This document shows, piece by piece, positions 8,102-18,621 of a stretch of 26,039 bases of DNA. The stretch is taken from the NCBI GenBank assembly GCA_964384625.1, contig CAYLNH010000079.1, positions 1 to 26,039 on the forward strand. Direction: 5' to 3'. Numbering within the stretch: position 1 is the first letter of the stretch; every line of letters starts with the position of its first letter. Under the pieces are notes generated by a model. That model saw only the letters and a list, made by a program, of their open reading frames with translations. It had not been told where the DNA came from and did not search any database. Origin of the DNA: CAYLNH01 sp964384625. GTDB taxonomy: Bacteria; Verrucomicrobiota; Lentisphaeria; JABSQK01. A program made the position numbers and the translations under genes.

Positions 8102-8953
8102 TCAGTCTTCCACGCGTTTGAGCAGGTAGAACATCCGCTTGTTCAGCTTGATGATATCCTTGAGGTTGCCGGGGGTGACCAACCAGTACGCCTGATCAAA
8201 GCGATCTTTCACACTGGCGTCGGGGGGCAGTACCTCATTTCTCAGGCCGGTCTTCGGCACGACGCAGGCGGTAATCTGCCCCTGCGAAAGAGGCAATCCG
8301 AGCATATACGGATCCCCGGTGACCAGCCCCATGAGCTTGTTGGCGTTCTTGACATCGGCGGCGAGCGGCGTCCCGGGGTAGTCCGGCGTGATGTCCATCA
8401 GGCAAACGACGACCGTACACTCTTTGTTGCGGGCGGCGAACCCGGACAACTCGCTGCTGCGGATGACAAGATTCTTGGCCTGCTCCAGTTCGGGGTCGGC
8501 CGCCTCTTTGTCGGACGACAGCACTTCCCGGCGTTTGAAATTGATCTTATTGCCGCACCCCTCTTTAAGGCCCTTGATGACGGCGTTCTGGTATTCCTGA
8601 GCGACGCCCCGCACCGGCGGCAGGACCAGGAGACCGGTGCTCTTGGTTTTCGTCGCGTCTGCCAGTTCCTTGCCGAGGACTTCGCCGACGGCGCGATACC
8701 GGGCCAGCATATGCTGCCGGCGGACGGTTTTCAGGGCCTTGGCCCCCGGATTCGCGTTGTAGACAAAGGCGAAGACGACGCCGAATGCAACGCAGCCCAT
8801 CAGCGTCACGCCGAAGTCGGTTCCGAGGACGCGATTCAGCTCGGACACCTGGTCTTCGGTCATCCGGGTAATCGACCGCTTTGTGCGATAAGCAAAGAGG
8901 GTAAGCAGAACCGCCACCCCAATCCCAATGTACCAGAGAAAGCCGAAATCCAT
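8102..8953 (-). CDS. Uncharacterised protein with two N-terminal TM helices
   Basis: I do not recognise a family. From the ATG at 8953 the product is 283 aa. It has one membrane helix at about residues 3-21, a short charged linker (RTKRSITRMTEDQ), a second helix at about 46-68, and a soluble domain of roughly 210 residues. The C-terminal part has alternating hydrophobic stretches (GLLVLPPV, CTVVVCLMD, QITACVVPK) suggesting an alpha/beta fold. The domain probably faces the cytoplasm if both helices form a hairpin. A longer reading from 9367 adds an Arg/Pro-rich segment without protein character. The ribosome site is weak (AAGG about 11 nt upstream). It is convergent with the AraC gene and divergent from secA. 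Confidence 0.7.
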   Translation of the reverse strand: MDFGFLWYIGIGVAVLLTLFAYRTKRSITRMTEDQVSELNRVLGTDFGVTLMGCVAFGVVFAFVYNANPGAKALKTVRRQHMLARYRAVGEVLGKELADATKTKSTGLLVLPPVRGVAQEYQNAVIKGLKEGCGNKINFKRREVLSSDKEAADPELEQAKNLVIRSSELSGFAARNKECTVVVCLMDITPDYPGTPLAADVKNANKLMGLVTGDPYMLGLPLSQGQITACVVPKTGLRNEVLPPDASVKDRFDQAYWLVTPGNLKDIIKLNKRMFYLLKRVED

Positions 8954-9285
8954 CTTGGACAGCCTTAACGGAATTTCCGTTCGCGGGCGAGAAACCCGTT
9001 TCCTACGTGCGCTACCATACTCGCCGGAGGAACGGATGACAAGGACAACGCCCGGGAAAGAAGTAATGCCGGACCCTGGCAAGAAATCTCGCCCGCAATC
9101 CGGCGGCCGGGGGTGCTGAATTTCGGCCGGAGCAGACAGCCCGGGCCCGGGGCTGAATCTCGGGGGAGCCCCTGCGGCGGCGGGCGGGCGGGCCGATCCG
9201 CTTCGAGCCAAAACGTCGCGACGCCGGCCGGAAGGGGACATTCTGTCGCGCCGCCGATCGCTGAAGAACCACCCCGGCCCGGAGT

Positions 9286-9337
9286 AACCGGCTCTCCGCC
9301 AGCCGGTTGACCGGGCGTTTCGGATTGTGGCCCGGTC
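9286..9337. other. Two back-to-back hairpins upstream of secA
   Basis: The first hairpin is AACCGGCT/AGCCGGTT (9286-9293 with 9301-9308, 7-nt loop). The second follows with no gap: GACCGGGC/GCCCGGTC (9309-9316 with 9330-9337, 13-nt loop), then TTTGCT on the plus strand. Both stems are perfect 8-mers. They could insulate the divergent genes or end antisense transcription; the T-run is too short for a firm terminator call. Confidence 0.5.
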
Positions 9338-9374
9338 TTTGCTGTGAACGACCGCCGGGGTGCGCAACTTGACT

Positions 9375-9404
9375 TGCTTTTGCCTGATGCAGCACTACGA
9401 TAAT
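9375..9404 (+). promoter_or_regulatory. Possible secA promoter
   Basis: TTGCTT (9375-9380) and GATAAT (9399-9404) are separated by 18 bp, about 100 bp upstream of the secA ATG. The -10 is close to consensus; the -35 is moderate. Confidence 0.35.
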
Positions 9405-9504
9405 TGTTTCCTGCGCGAGTCTCGTCGGCCGGCAACAGCCCCGGCAGCCGCCGCACGAAGTTGAACCACAGAACCGATCCTGCCGGGAGGCGGTATCTCA
9501 CACC

Positions 9505-12519
<3,015 letters not shown>

Positions 12520-12637
12520 GCCGGCCGGCTTTCCCGGGGCGTCAAACGGACGGTCGTTTCCATCCCTGCACGCACTCCTGCGGGAATTCCCCCTCAAACC
12601 CTATAAACTTTTTTCGAGAATCTTGTTTTCAAGCCTA

Positions 12638-12665
12638 TTGACTCGGCTGTAAGTGCCGTTACGTT
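12638..12665 (+). promoter_or_regulatory. Possible promoter of the structured RNA, with AT-rich upstream region
   Basis: TTGACT (12638-12643) is followed after 16 bp by TACGTT (12660-12665), a weak -10. The 35 bp upstream are strikingly AT-rich for this genome (12601-12634) and resemble an UP element. The next hairpin starts within a few bases of the expected transcription start. Confidence 0.4.
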
Positions 12666-12845
12666 GGGATGTTATCGTTTTTCTTTGAGGTGTGATAACG
12701 TCGTTTTCCCGACGAGCCCAATGGCCTCGAACCACGTTTCGGTCGAGGTGTCCGCGGCTCGATCTTGTGGGATCAGGGGTGGGGGGACTTTTGTTGTGTT
12801 GACCATGAGCCGCCCGGAAGCAAATTTCGGGCGGCTCCTTGATTT
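12666..12845 (+). ncRNA. Candidate structured small RNA (possibly 6S-like)
   Basis: A run of hairpins lies between secA and rarA. H1 is GTTATCG/TGATAAC (12671-12677 with 12693-12699). H2 is GTCG/CGAC (12700-12703 with 12710-12713). H3 is a two-part stem: CGAGCC/GGCTCG (12713-12718 with 12756-12761) enclosing CCTCGA/TCGAGG (12725-12730 with 12743-12748) plus two more C-G pairs. H4 is a 13-bp stem including one G-T pair (12807-12819 with 12825-12837) with loop GCAAA, followed by a weakly T-rich tail. A promoter-like element precedes it. 6S RNA is suggested only by location, next to rarA and the 5-formyl-THF cyclo-ligase gene. I could not fold it into the single long rod with a central bubble typical of 6S, so the identity is open. 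RNA boundaries are approximate. Confidence 0.4.
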
Positions 12846-13293
12846 CCGGCTTGCTCCCGGCATAGTAAGAGCCGTTGCCGGTAGGTTGCCGGCGGCCATT
12901 CTCTGAATGTTGATTCTGGAATTTCTGGATGACTGATTTTGTGCATTCCTCAAGCTCCAGGACATGTTGGGGGCAAACACTGACCGTCTGCCGGTTCATT
13001 CTCAGCTTGGTGTTGAGTTGGCTGGACGGTGTGTGGGCCATGGTTGGTATTGTTCCTGTCGACCACCAGCTGTCCGGACTTGTTTCTGCCGGCAACGGAT
13101 TTGCTCTGTTGCCAGTTTCGTTTACGCCACGCCCGGAGACGTTCCCGGGACCCGGCCTCAAACGACGAACCCGCAGGGGTGATCTCGGGAGACGACCGCC
13201 GCAGCGGCGCCGCCGGCCGCGGCAGCAGCAGTGGCTCTTCCAGGCAGAATAGGAATCGCCTGATCAGCATCCGGCGCAACAGGTCCGGGTGGC
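12846..13293. other. Non-coding remainder of the secA-rarA gap
   Basis: About 450 bp without a convincing gene. Locally T-rich sequence (12900-13100) contrasts with the GC-rich genes on both sides. Small GC palindromes such as GCCGG repeats occur near 12875-12895. No clear promoter for rarA was found, though it must lie here or further upstream. Confidence 0.5.
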
Positions 13294-14649
13294 ATGATGC
13301 TCTTCGCTGAAGAACGCTCTGAGACGAGCTCTCCGCTCGATTGGGCTCGCCCGCTGGCGGCCCGCCTGCGCCCCCGCGACTTCTCCGAATACGTCGGCCA
13401 GCAACACATTATTGCGCCGGGCAAACTGCTGCGTCGCGCCATCGAAGCCGACAGTTTCACCGCCGTTATCCTCTACGGCCCGCCGGGCACCGGCAAGACC
13501 AGCCTGGCCCAGGTGATCGCCAACGTCACCGCAGCGAATTACGCTAAGCTGTCCGCCGTCGGCGCCACCGTCAAGGACGTCCGCGCCTGCGTGGAAGAGG
13601 CCAAGATGCGGCTGCGCCTGCACAACCAGCGCACCGTTCTGTTCCTGGATGAGATCCACCGCTTCAACCGAGCGCAGCAGGACGTCCTGCTGCCGGATGT
13701 GGAAAGCGGGGTGCTGCGACTGATCGGCGCGACGACCGAAAACCCGTTCTTCTATATTGTCGGCCCGCTCGTCTCGCGGGCACAGGTGTTTCAACTTCAA
13801 CCGCTGGCCGCGACCGATATCGCCGAACTCATCCAACGGGCCTGCAGCGACCCGCGCGGGTTCCCGGAACTCGACGTCGCGGTGGAACCGGATGCCGTCG
13901 ATTTCCTGGCCCGCATCAGTGAGGGCGACGCCCGCCGCGTCCTGACCGCCCTGGAGGTCGCGGTCCGCAGCACGGCGGCTGTCGACGGCAAGGTGGTCAT
14001 CGACTTGAGCATTGCCGAGGAGTCAGTCCAGCAGAAGGCCGTCCAATACGGTGACGACGGCCACTACGACACCATCAGCGCGTTTATCAAGAGCATGCGC
14101 GGCAGCGACCCGGACGCCGCCGTCTACTGGCTGGCAAAGATGCTGGCGGCCGGCGAGGATCCTCGATTTGTCGCGCGGCGACTGGTGATCTTTGCCTCGG
14201 AAGACGTGGGCAACGCGGACCCGCGGGCGTTGACTCTGGCGGTCAGCGCCATGCAGGCAACGGAAATGGTCGGGATGCCGGAAGCCCGGATCATCCTGGC
14301 GCAGGCCACAACCTATTGCGCCACCTGCCCCAAGAGCAACGCCGCGATCAAAGCCATCGACAGGGCCGCCGGGGACATCGAAAACGGCCGGGTTCTGCCC
14401 GTGCCGCTGCATCTGCGTGACACCCATTACCGCGGAGCCGACAAGCTCGGCCACGGCAAAGGCTATGACTATCCCCACGACCACGCGGACCATTTCACCG
14501 TTCAGGAGTACCTCGGAGTCGACGCAACCTACTATGAACCCGGCGACCTCGGCTACGAAAGCAAAATCCGCGAACGCCTGAAATACTGGCAGGACCGCCG
14601 GCAGACCGGCGCCGCCAAGGCATCCGAGGCCGATGATGACCAAGAGTGA
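13294..14649 (+). CDS. rarA: Replication-associated recombination protein A (RarA/MgsA)
   Basis: A 451-aa AAA+ ATPase of the clamp-loader-like group that acts at stalled replication forks. Walker A is GPPGTGKT (62-69), Walker B is LFLDEIHRFN (DEIH 119-122), and sensor 1 is GATTENPFF. The C-terminal half carries the helical tetramerisation region, with typical RarA stretches such as DSAVYWLA-like (DAAVYWLAKMLAAGEDP), RRLVIFASEDVGNADP and ENGRVLPVPLHLRD. Full length for the family. Two ATGs stand in tandem at 13294 and 13297 with only a weak ribosome site. It is the first gene of a five-gene rightward run and overlaps the next gene by up to 17 nt. Confidence 0.97.
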   Translation: MMLFAEERSETSSPLDWARPLAARLRPRDFSEYVGQQHIIAPGKLLRRAIEADSFTAVILYGPPGTGKTSLAQVIANVTAANYAKLSAVGATVKDVRACVEEAKMRLRLHNQRTVLFLDEIHRFNRAQQDVLLPDVESGVLRLIGATTENPFFYIVGPLVSRAQVFQLQPLAATDIAELIQRACSDPRGFPELDVAVEPDAVDFLARISEGDARRVLTALEVAVRSTAAVDGKVVIDLSIAEESVQQKAVQYGDDGHYDTISAFIKSMRGSDPDAAVYWLAKMLAAGEDPRFVARRLVIFASEDVGNADPRALTLAVSAMQATEMVGMPEARIILAQATTYCATCPKSNAAIKAIDRAAGDIENGRVLPVPLHLRDTHYRGADKLGHGKGYDYPHDHADHFTVQEYLGVDATYYEPGDLGYESKIRERLKYWQDRRQTGAAKASEADDDQE

Positions 14650-15226
14650 ACTGCGACGACAGATGAACGCCCGGCTGCAGGAAGCCTGCCCGCCCACGGC
14701 CAGTCAGGCCGTCTGTGAGCGACTCTGGAATCTGCCGGAGATTGCCGGCGCCGCGGGCTGCGCGCTGTTCGCCGCGCTGCCCGGAGAGATCGACCTGACC
14801 CCCCTCGCCCTCCGGCTGCAGGCTGCCCATCGCATTCTGGCCTACCCCCGTTTCCAGGCCGCGCAGCGGGGATACGAAATGGCCCAGGTACAAGATTTCC
14901 GGACCGACCTGGTTCCGGGCAAGTTCGACATCCCGGAACCCCGGGACGCATGCTCGACACTGCCGGCCGAACGGCTGGCCCGATTGGTCTGGATTGTCCC
15001 CGGCCTCGCCTTCGACAGCGACGGCGGCCGGCTCGGACGCGGCGGCGGGTACTATGACCGCCTGCTGCATGGTTTCCGTAATATCAAGGTTGGCGTCGGA
15101 CGCGACTGGCAATTGGTCGAATCCGTGCCGATGACCGCCCACGATGTGAGAATGGACCTCGTGGTGACGGATCGGCGATCAGTTGTCGGCGCCGCCGACG
15201 CCGGCATAATGAAAGGGAATACGTGA
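14636..15226 (+). CDS. 5-formyltetrahydrofolate cyclo-ligase
   Basis: A 196-aa ATP-dependent enzyme that converts 5-formyl-THF to 5,10-methenyl-THF, returning stored folate to the one-carbon pool. The family signature G-L-A-F-D-S-D-G-G-R-L-G-R-G-G-G-Y-Y-D-R is complete and near the C-terminus, and the N-terminal KSELRRQM helix is typical. GAGG at 14626-14629 is 6 nt before ATG 14636, so I prefer it to the adjacent ATG at 14633. It starts inside rarA and its stop overlaps the next start as TGATG, indicating coupled translation. The E. coli homologue (ygfA) lies next to the 6S RNA gene, which is relevant to the candidate RNA upstream of rarA. Confidence 0.95.
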   Translation: MTKSELRRQMNARLQEACPPTASQAVCERLWNLPEIAGAAGCALFAALPGEIDLTPLALRLQAAHRILAYPRFQAAQRGYEMAQVQDFRTDLVPGKFDIPEPRDACSTLPAERLARLVWIVPGLAFDSDGGRLGRGGGYYDRLLHGFRNIKVGVGRDWQLVESVPMTAHDVRMDLVVTDRRSVVGAADAGIMKGNT

Positions 15227-16788
15227 TGGATGTAGTTGTAGTCGTTATCTCGGCCGTGATCTCGGGCCTCGTCTTCTTCGGGGTCGGTTTCCTGATCGCC
15301 CGCCGATTCTCTGCCAAAGCCGAAGAAGCCGCTGACCAAGCCGCGCGGGAAATCAAGAAAGCCGCTCAGTTCGAAGCCAACAGCATCGTCAACGAGGCCA
15401 AGGCAACCGCAAAAGAAGACATGCTGCGCAGGCGCGATGAATTTGAGCAGTCGACGCGGGAGACCCGTCAGGAACTGCAGGAACGCGAGAACAAGATCAA
15501 GCTGCGCGAAGACAGGCTCGACCTCAAGGTGGACGAAATGCAGCGCCGTCTGGACGAACTGGCCGAACGCGACCGCGCCCTGAACCAATCAGCCGAAGAA
15601 CTCAAGGGTCGCGAAGCCGAACTCGAGGGGTTGATCAGCAAACAGCTCAACCAACTCGAACGCGTCTCCGAGATGACCCAAGACCAGGCGCGGGAACAAC
15701 TGCTGAAGATGCTGGACGAGGAGTTGACCCACGAGCGCGGCGCCATGATCCGGCGTTCGGTTGAGGAGCTGAAACAGAACTCCCAACGCGAAGCCCAGAA
15801 GATCATGGTCCAGACCATGCAGCGCTATGCCGGCGAGTGCTCGTACGACCACACCACCTACACAGTACCGTTGCCGTCAGACGAGATGAAGGGCCGGATC
15901 ATTGGCCGCGAAGGCCGTAATATCCGCGTCTTCGAAGCGGAAACCGGAGTAAACGTGCTGATTGACGACACCCCTTCGGCTGTCGTCATCAGTTGCTTCG
16001 AGCCCGTCCGTCGAGAAATCGCCCGGCTCGCCCTGGAGCGACTGGTGGCCGACGGCCGGATTCATCCGACGCGCGTGGAAGAGGTCGTGGCCAAAGCCCG
16101 GGAAGACATCAAGACCGAGATTGTCCACGCCGGCGAAGAAGCCCTGCACCAACTCCAGATCGGCAGCGTCTCGCCGCAGATCAGCGAAGTGCTCGGCCGC
16201 CTGCGATACCGTTTCAGTTACACCCAGAACGTGTTGGAACACTCCATCGAGGTGGCGAACTTCATGGCCATGATCGCCGCGGAACTCCGACTCGACTCGA
16301 CGGTGGCCAAACGCATCGGCCTGTTCCATGATATCGGCAAGGCCCTGGACCACGACAAAGAGGGATCCCACGCCGTCATCGGCATGGAATTCCTGAAGCG
16401 CCACGGTGAATCCGAGGAAGTGGTCAACGGTGTCGGCTCGCACCACGACGAAGTCCCCGCGGCAACGCCGCTGGCGGCGCTGGTCAGCGTCGGCGACGCC
16501 CTGAGCGCGAGTCGTCCGGGAGCACGCTCGGAGACGACAGAAATCTATCTCAAACGCCTGGAGCAGTTGGAAGAGATCGGCCGCGACTTCGACGGCGTCG
16601 AAACCTGCTTTGCCGTGCAGGCCGGCCGCGAAGTGCGCGTCATCGTCGAACCCGACAAGATTTCGGAAAACCGCGCCAACAAGCTGGCCCGGGATATTGC
16701 TGTCCGCGTTGAGAAAGAGATGCAGTACCCCGGCCAGATCAAGGTCTGCATTATCCGCGAAACACGTTCGGTGCAATACGCCAAGTAG
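15226..16788 (+). CDS. rny: Ribonuclease Y
   Basis: A 520-aa membrane-anchored endoribonuclease that starts mRNA decay in many bacteria lacking RNase E. The order is: one N-terminal TM helix (about 3-25), a long charged coiled coil (about 30-200), a KH domain with GRIIGREGRNIRVFE (about 223-237), and an HD domain with the catalytic FHDIGKALDHD (H368, D369). Length matches the family. The ATG at 15226 has AAAGGGA at good spacing and overlaps the previous TGA; the GTG at 15223 is a less likely alternative. The response regulator gene starts 19 bp downstream. Confidence 0.97.
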   Translation: MDVVVVVISAVISGLVFFGVGFLIARRFSAKAEEAADQAAREIKKAAQFEANSIVNEAKATAKEDMLRRRDEFEQSTRETRQELQERENKIKLREDRLDLKVDEMQRRLDELAERDRALNQSAEELKGREAELEGLISKQLNQLERVSEMTQDQAREQLLKMLDEELTHERGAMIRRSVEELKQNSQREAQKIMVQTMQRYAGECSYDHTTYTVPLPSDEMKGRIIGREGRNIRVFEAETGVNVLIDDTPSAVVISCFEPVRREIARLALERLVADGRIHPTRVEEVVAKAREDIKTEIVHAGEEALHQLQIGSVSPQISEVLGRLRYRFSYTQNVLEHSIEVANFMAMIAAELRLDSTVAKRIGLFHDIGKALDHDKEGSHAVIGMEFLKRHGESEEVVNGVGSHHDEVPAATPLAALVSVGDALSASRPGARSETTEIYLKRLEQLEEIGRDFDGVETCFAVQAGREVRVIVEPDKISENRANKLARDIAVRVEKEMQYPGQIKVCIIRETRSVQYAK

Positions 16789-16807
16789 CCCAGGGAGGGG
16801 CTTTGCC

Positions 16808-18118
16808 ATGAGTGCCAGAATTCTGGTTGTTGACGATGAACCGGCAATTGTCCACGCGCTGAAGACGCTGTTGGCGCGCGAGGGATACGAGGTGGTCGAC
16901 ACGGGGGACGGCGAACATGCCGTGGATCTGCTGCGGCAGGAGACCTTCAGTCTCCTGATCAGCGATATCTACATGGACCCGGTTGACGGTCTGGAGTTGC
17001 TGGCGGTGGCCCGCGAGCAGGCGCCGACGATGCCGGTAATCATGATCACGGCCTATGGTTCGGTGGACAGCGCGGTGCAGGCCATGCGCCAGGGCGCCTT
17101 TGACTACATCACCAAACCCTTCAAATTCAATGACCTGATCCAGACCGTGCAGCGCGGCCTGGCGTACGGCCAGGCCCAGACCGCAGGCGGCGGGTCCGAT
17201 ATCCTTCGCGTCCGCTACTACTACCAGCAACTGGCCGGCGACAGCCCCGCCATGCGGCAGGTATATCAGGTATTGGAAAGCCTGGCGCCAACTCGGCAAC
17301 CGGCTCTGATTATCGGCGCCCCCGGCACCGGCAAGACACTGATCGCCCATGTCATTCACACCCACAGCGGTCGGCACAAGGCCAATCTGATCGAAGTCGA
17401 CTGCAGCCGCGGCGTCCAGGAACTGCAGCAGCGGCTGATCACCGAAGGCGGTTTGGAGCAGGCCCGGAACGGCAGTCTGCTGTTGGAGAACCTGCACGCC
17501 GCCGACGAGCGTCTGCAGAAACAGCTTCTGGCCCTGGTCTATCGTCTGCGCCCCACCGGCGACGACGCCATGGACAACAACATCCGGATCATCGCAACCA
17601 GTGAACGCGATCTCCACGCGATGGTGCAGCAGGAGGCGTTCAGTGAGGAGCTCTACTATCAACTGGCCGCCGTGTCGCTGGATCTCCCGCCGCTGCAGCA
17701 ACGGCGGGAGGATCTGCCGATTCTGATTCAGCACTTCCTGAATCGCTACGAAGACCAGGCCCAGCGGCAGATCACCATCTCCCTCGCCGCCTTGAAGGCC
17801 ATGGAGGCCTACCCCTGGCCCGGCAACCTGCGAGAGCTGCGGGACGCCATAAACTCCGCCGCGCAAGCCTGCCGGCAGCAATCGATCCAGGTCGAAGATT
17901 TGCCCCCGGAGCTGCAGGCGCACAACGGCGGCAGTGCCCAGCAGACCGATGACGACGCCGCGGAATTCCGTTGGCGCAACCTCCGCAATTTCCTCAAGGC
18001 GAAAGAACGGCAATATCTGGAACAGGTCCTGGAAATGACCGACGGCGATCGCGAACGCGCCGCCAAGGTTGTCGGTATCAGTCTCGAGGAATTCAACACC
18101 AAATTCGACAGCGAGTAA
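16808..18118 (+). CDS. NtrC-like response regulator with degenerate AAA+ domain
   Basis: A 436-aa protein. A receiver domain (1-120) has acidic pocket D9-D10-E11, phospho-acceptor D53, T81 and K103. An AAA+ domain (about 140-380) has Walker A GAPGTGKT (170-177), but the Walker B position reads SLLLENL, so the usual Asp-Glu is Glu227-Asn228. The GAFTGA loop that contacts sigma-54 is absent. WPGNLREL and the C-terminal Fis-like helix pair (DGDRERAAKVVGIS) remain, but the recognition helix is acidic and ends abruptly (LEEFNTKFDSE). It probably cannot activate sigma-54 promoters by ATP hydrolysis; a phospho-dependent binding or repressor role is inferred. The start at 16808 has GGGAGGGG upstream. 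No sensor kinase lies nearby. Confidence 0.9.
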   Translation: MSARILVVDDEPAIVHALKTLLAREGYEVVDTGDGEHAVDLLRQETFSLLISDIYMDPVDGLELLAVAREQAPTMPVIMITAYGSVDSAVQAMRQGAFDYITKPFKFNDLIQTVQRGLAYGQAQTAGGGSDILRVRYYYQQLAGDSPAMRQVYQVLESLAPTRQPALIIGAPGTGKTLIAHVIHTHSGRHKANLIEVDCSRGVQELQQRLITEGGLEQARNGSLLLENLHAADERLQKQLLALVYRLRPTGDDAMDNNIRIIATSERDLHAMVQQEAFSEELYYQLAAVSLDLPPLQQRREDLPILIQHFLNRYEDQAQRQITISLAALKAMEAYPWPGNLRELRDAINSAAQACRQQSIQVEDLPPELQAHNGGSAQQTDDDAAEFRWRNLRNFLKAKERQYLEQVLEMTDGDRERAAKVVGISLEEFNTKFDSE

Positions 18119-18129
18119 GACAACATTCC

Positions 18130-18615
18130 ATGAAAACGCATCAACTCAAAATGACGGCTCTGGCCCTGACGCTTTGTCTGGGGCTGTGCGGGTGCAAAAC
18201 CATCTCCGGCTGGTTCAAGAGCGATCCCCGGGATTACGTCATCGGGATTTTTGACTTCCAGTGGGAGCCGGAGGAAGGGAATCGGCTCAACGCCGTGGAA
18301 TACGGCGGCAAGACATTCTACCTGAAGGCCCCCCCGGTACTGTCCAGCGCCTTTATCCAGCGGGTCGAGTCCTTCTCGGTCAAGGGCGGCGTCGGTCTCA
18401 AACTCCATCTCTCACGTCACGGCATGATGCGATGGCACCAGGCGTCGGCCGTCTATCGGGGAAAGCAGTTGGCGATCATGTTTGATGACCGGTACCGCGG
18501 CGCCTTGCGCGTGCAGAACATCAACGACAGCGGCGTCATTACCCTTCGGGGCCCCTACAACGCCGAAGAAGTAGAGAAGATCAAAGAACACGCGGAGAAG
18601 AACTTCCGGCATTAA
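18130..18615 (+). CDS. Small lipoprotein resembling the SecD P1 head domain
   Basis: A 161-aa protein with a lipoprotein signal: Lys-containing N-terminus, hydrophobic core, then L-C-G-C with Cys22 as the lipidated residue. The C-terminal half (about 85-161) resembles the SecDF periplasmic P1 head: a strand containing GKQLAIMFDD, a turn with RVQNINDSG, then ITLRGPYNAEEVEKIKEHA, which parallels SecD's AIVLDG and ITG-x-FT-x-EEA motifs. It would be held on the membrane facing the periplasm. It sits 11 bp after the response regulator with only a weak ribosome site, and its stop is 6 bp from the convergent oxidoreductase. The function is inferred only; it might aid late steps of protein export. 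Confidence 0.8.
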   Translation: MKTHQLKMTALALTLCLGLCGCKTISGWFKSDPRDYVIGIFDFQWEPEEGNRLNAVEYGGKTFYLKAPPVLSSAFIQRVESFSVKGGVGLKLHLSRHGMMRWHQASAVYRGKQLAIMFDDRYRGALRVQNINDSGVITLRGPYNAEEVEKIKEHAEKNFRH

Positions 18616-18621
18616 CCTGCT

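Larger units (their letters stand above)
8954..9504. other. Intergenic region upstream of secA
   Basis: About 550 bp between the divergent 283-aa membrane protein gene and secA. I see no convincing gene. It is GC-rich to about 9280, then contains two adjacent hairpins (9286-9337), a possible secA promoter (9375-9404), and a GGGAGG 14 nt before the secA ATG. Short open frames here are Arg/Gly/Pro-rich and look like chance. Confidence 0.6.

Noticed and set aside
9113..9310. A 65-codon frame upstream of secA considered as a SecM-like arrest peptide
   Set aside because: It has no signal-like segment or Pro-rich stall motif near its end and lies upstream of the likely secA promoter.
9369..9404. 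TTGACT at 9369 paired with GATAAT at 9399 as the secA promoter
   Set aside because: The 24-bp spacing is too long; TTGCTT at 9375 with 18 bp fits better.
13062..13100. A leftward AAGTCCGGAC string resembling part of an RNase P RNA core
   Set aside because: The flanking conserved P RNA elements (GAGGAAAG start, ACAGAA end) are absent on that strand.
12929..13252. A 107-codon rightward frame with a hydrophobic stretch downstream of the candidate RNA
   Set aside because: No ribosome site, an Arg/Gln-rich low-complexity end, and no family resemblance. Probably chance.
16808..18118. Plain annotation as a sigma-54-dependent activator
   Set aside because: The GAFTGA loop is missing and Walker B is altered, so that function is not supported.
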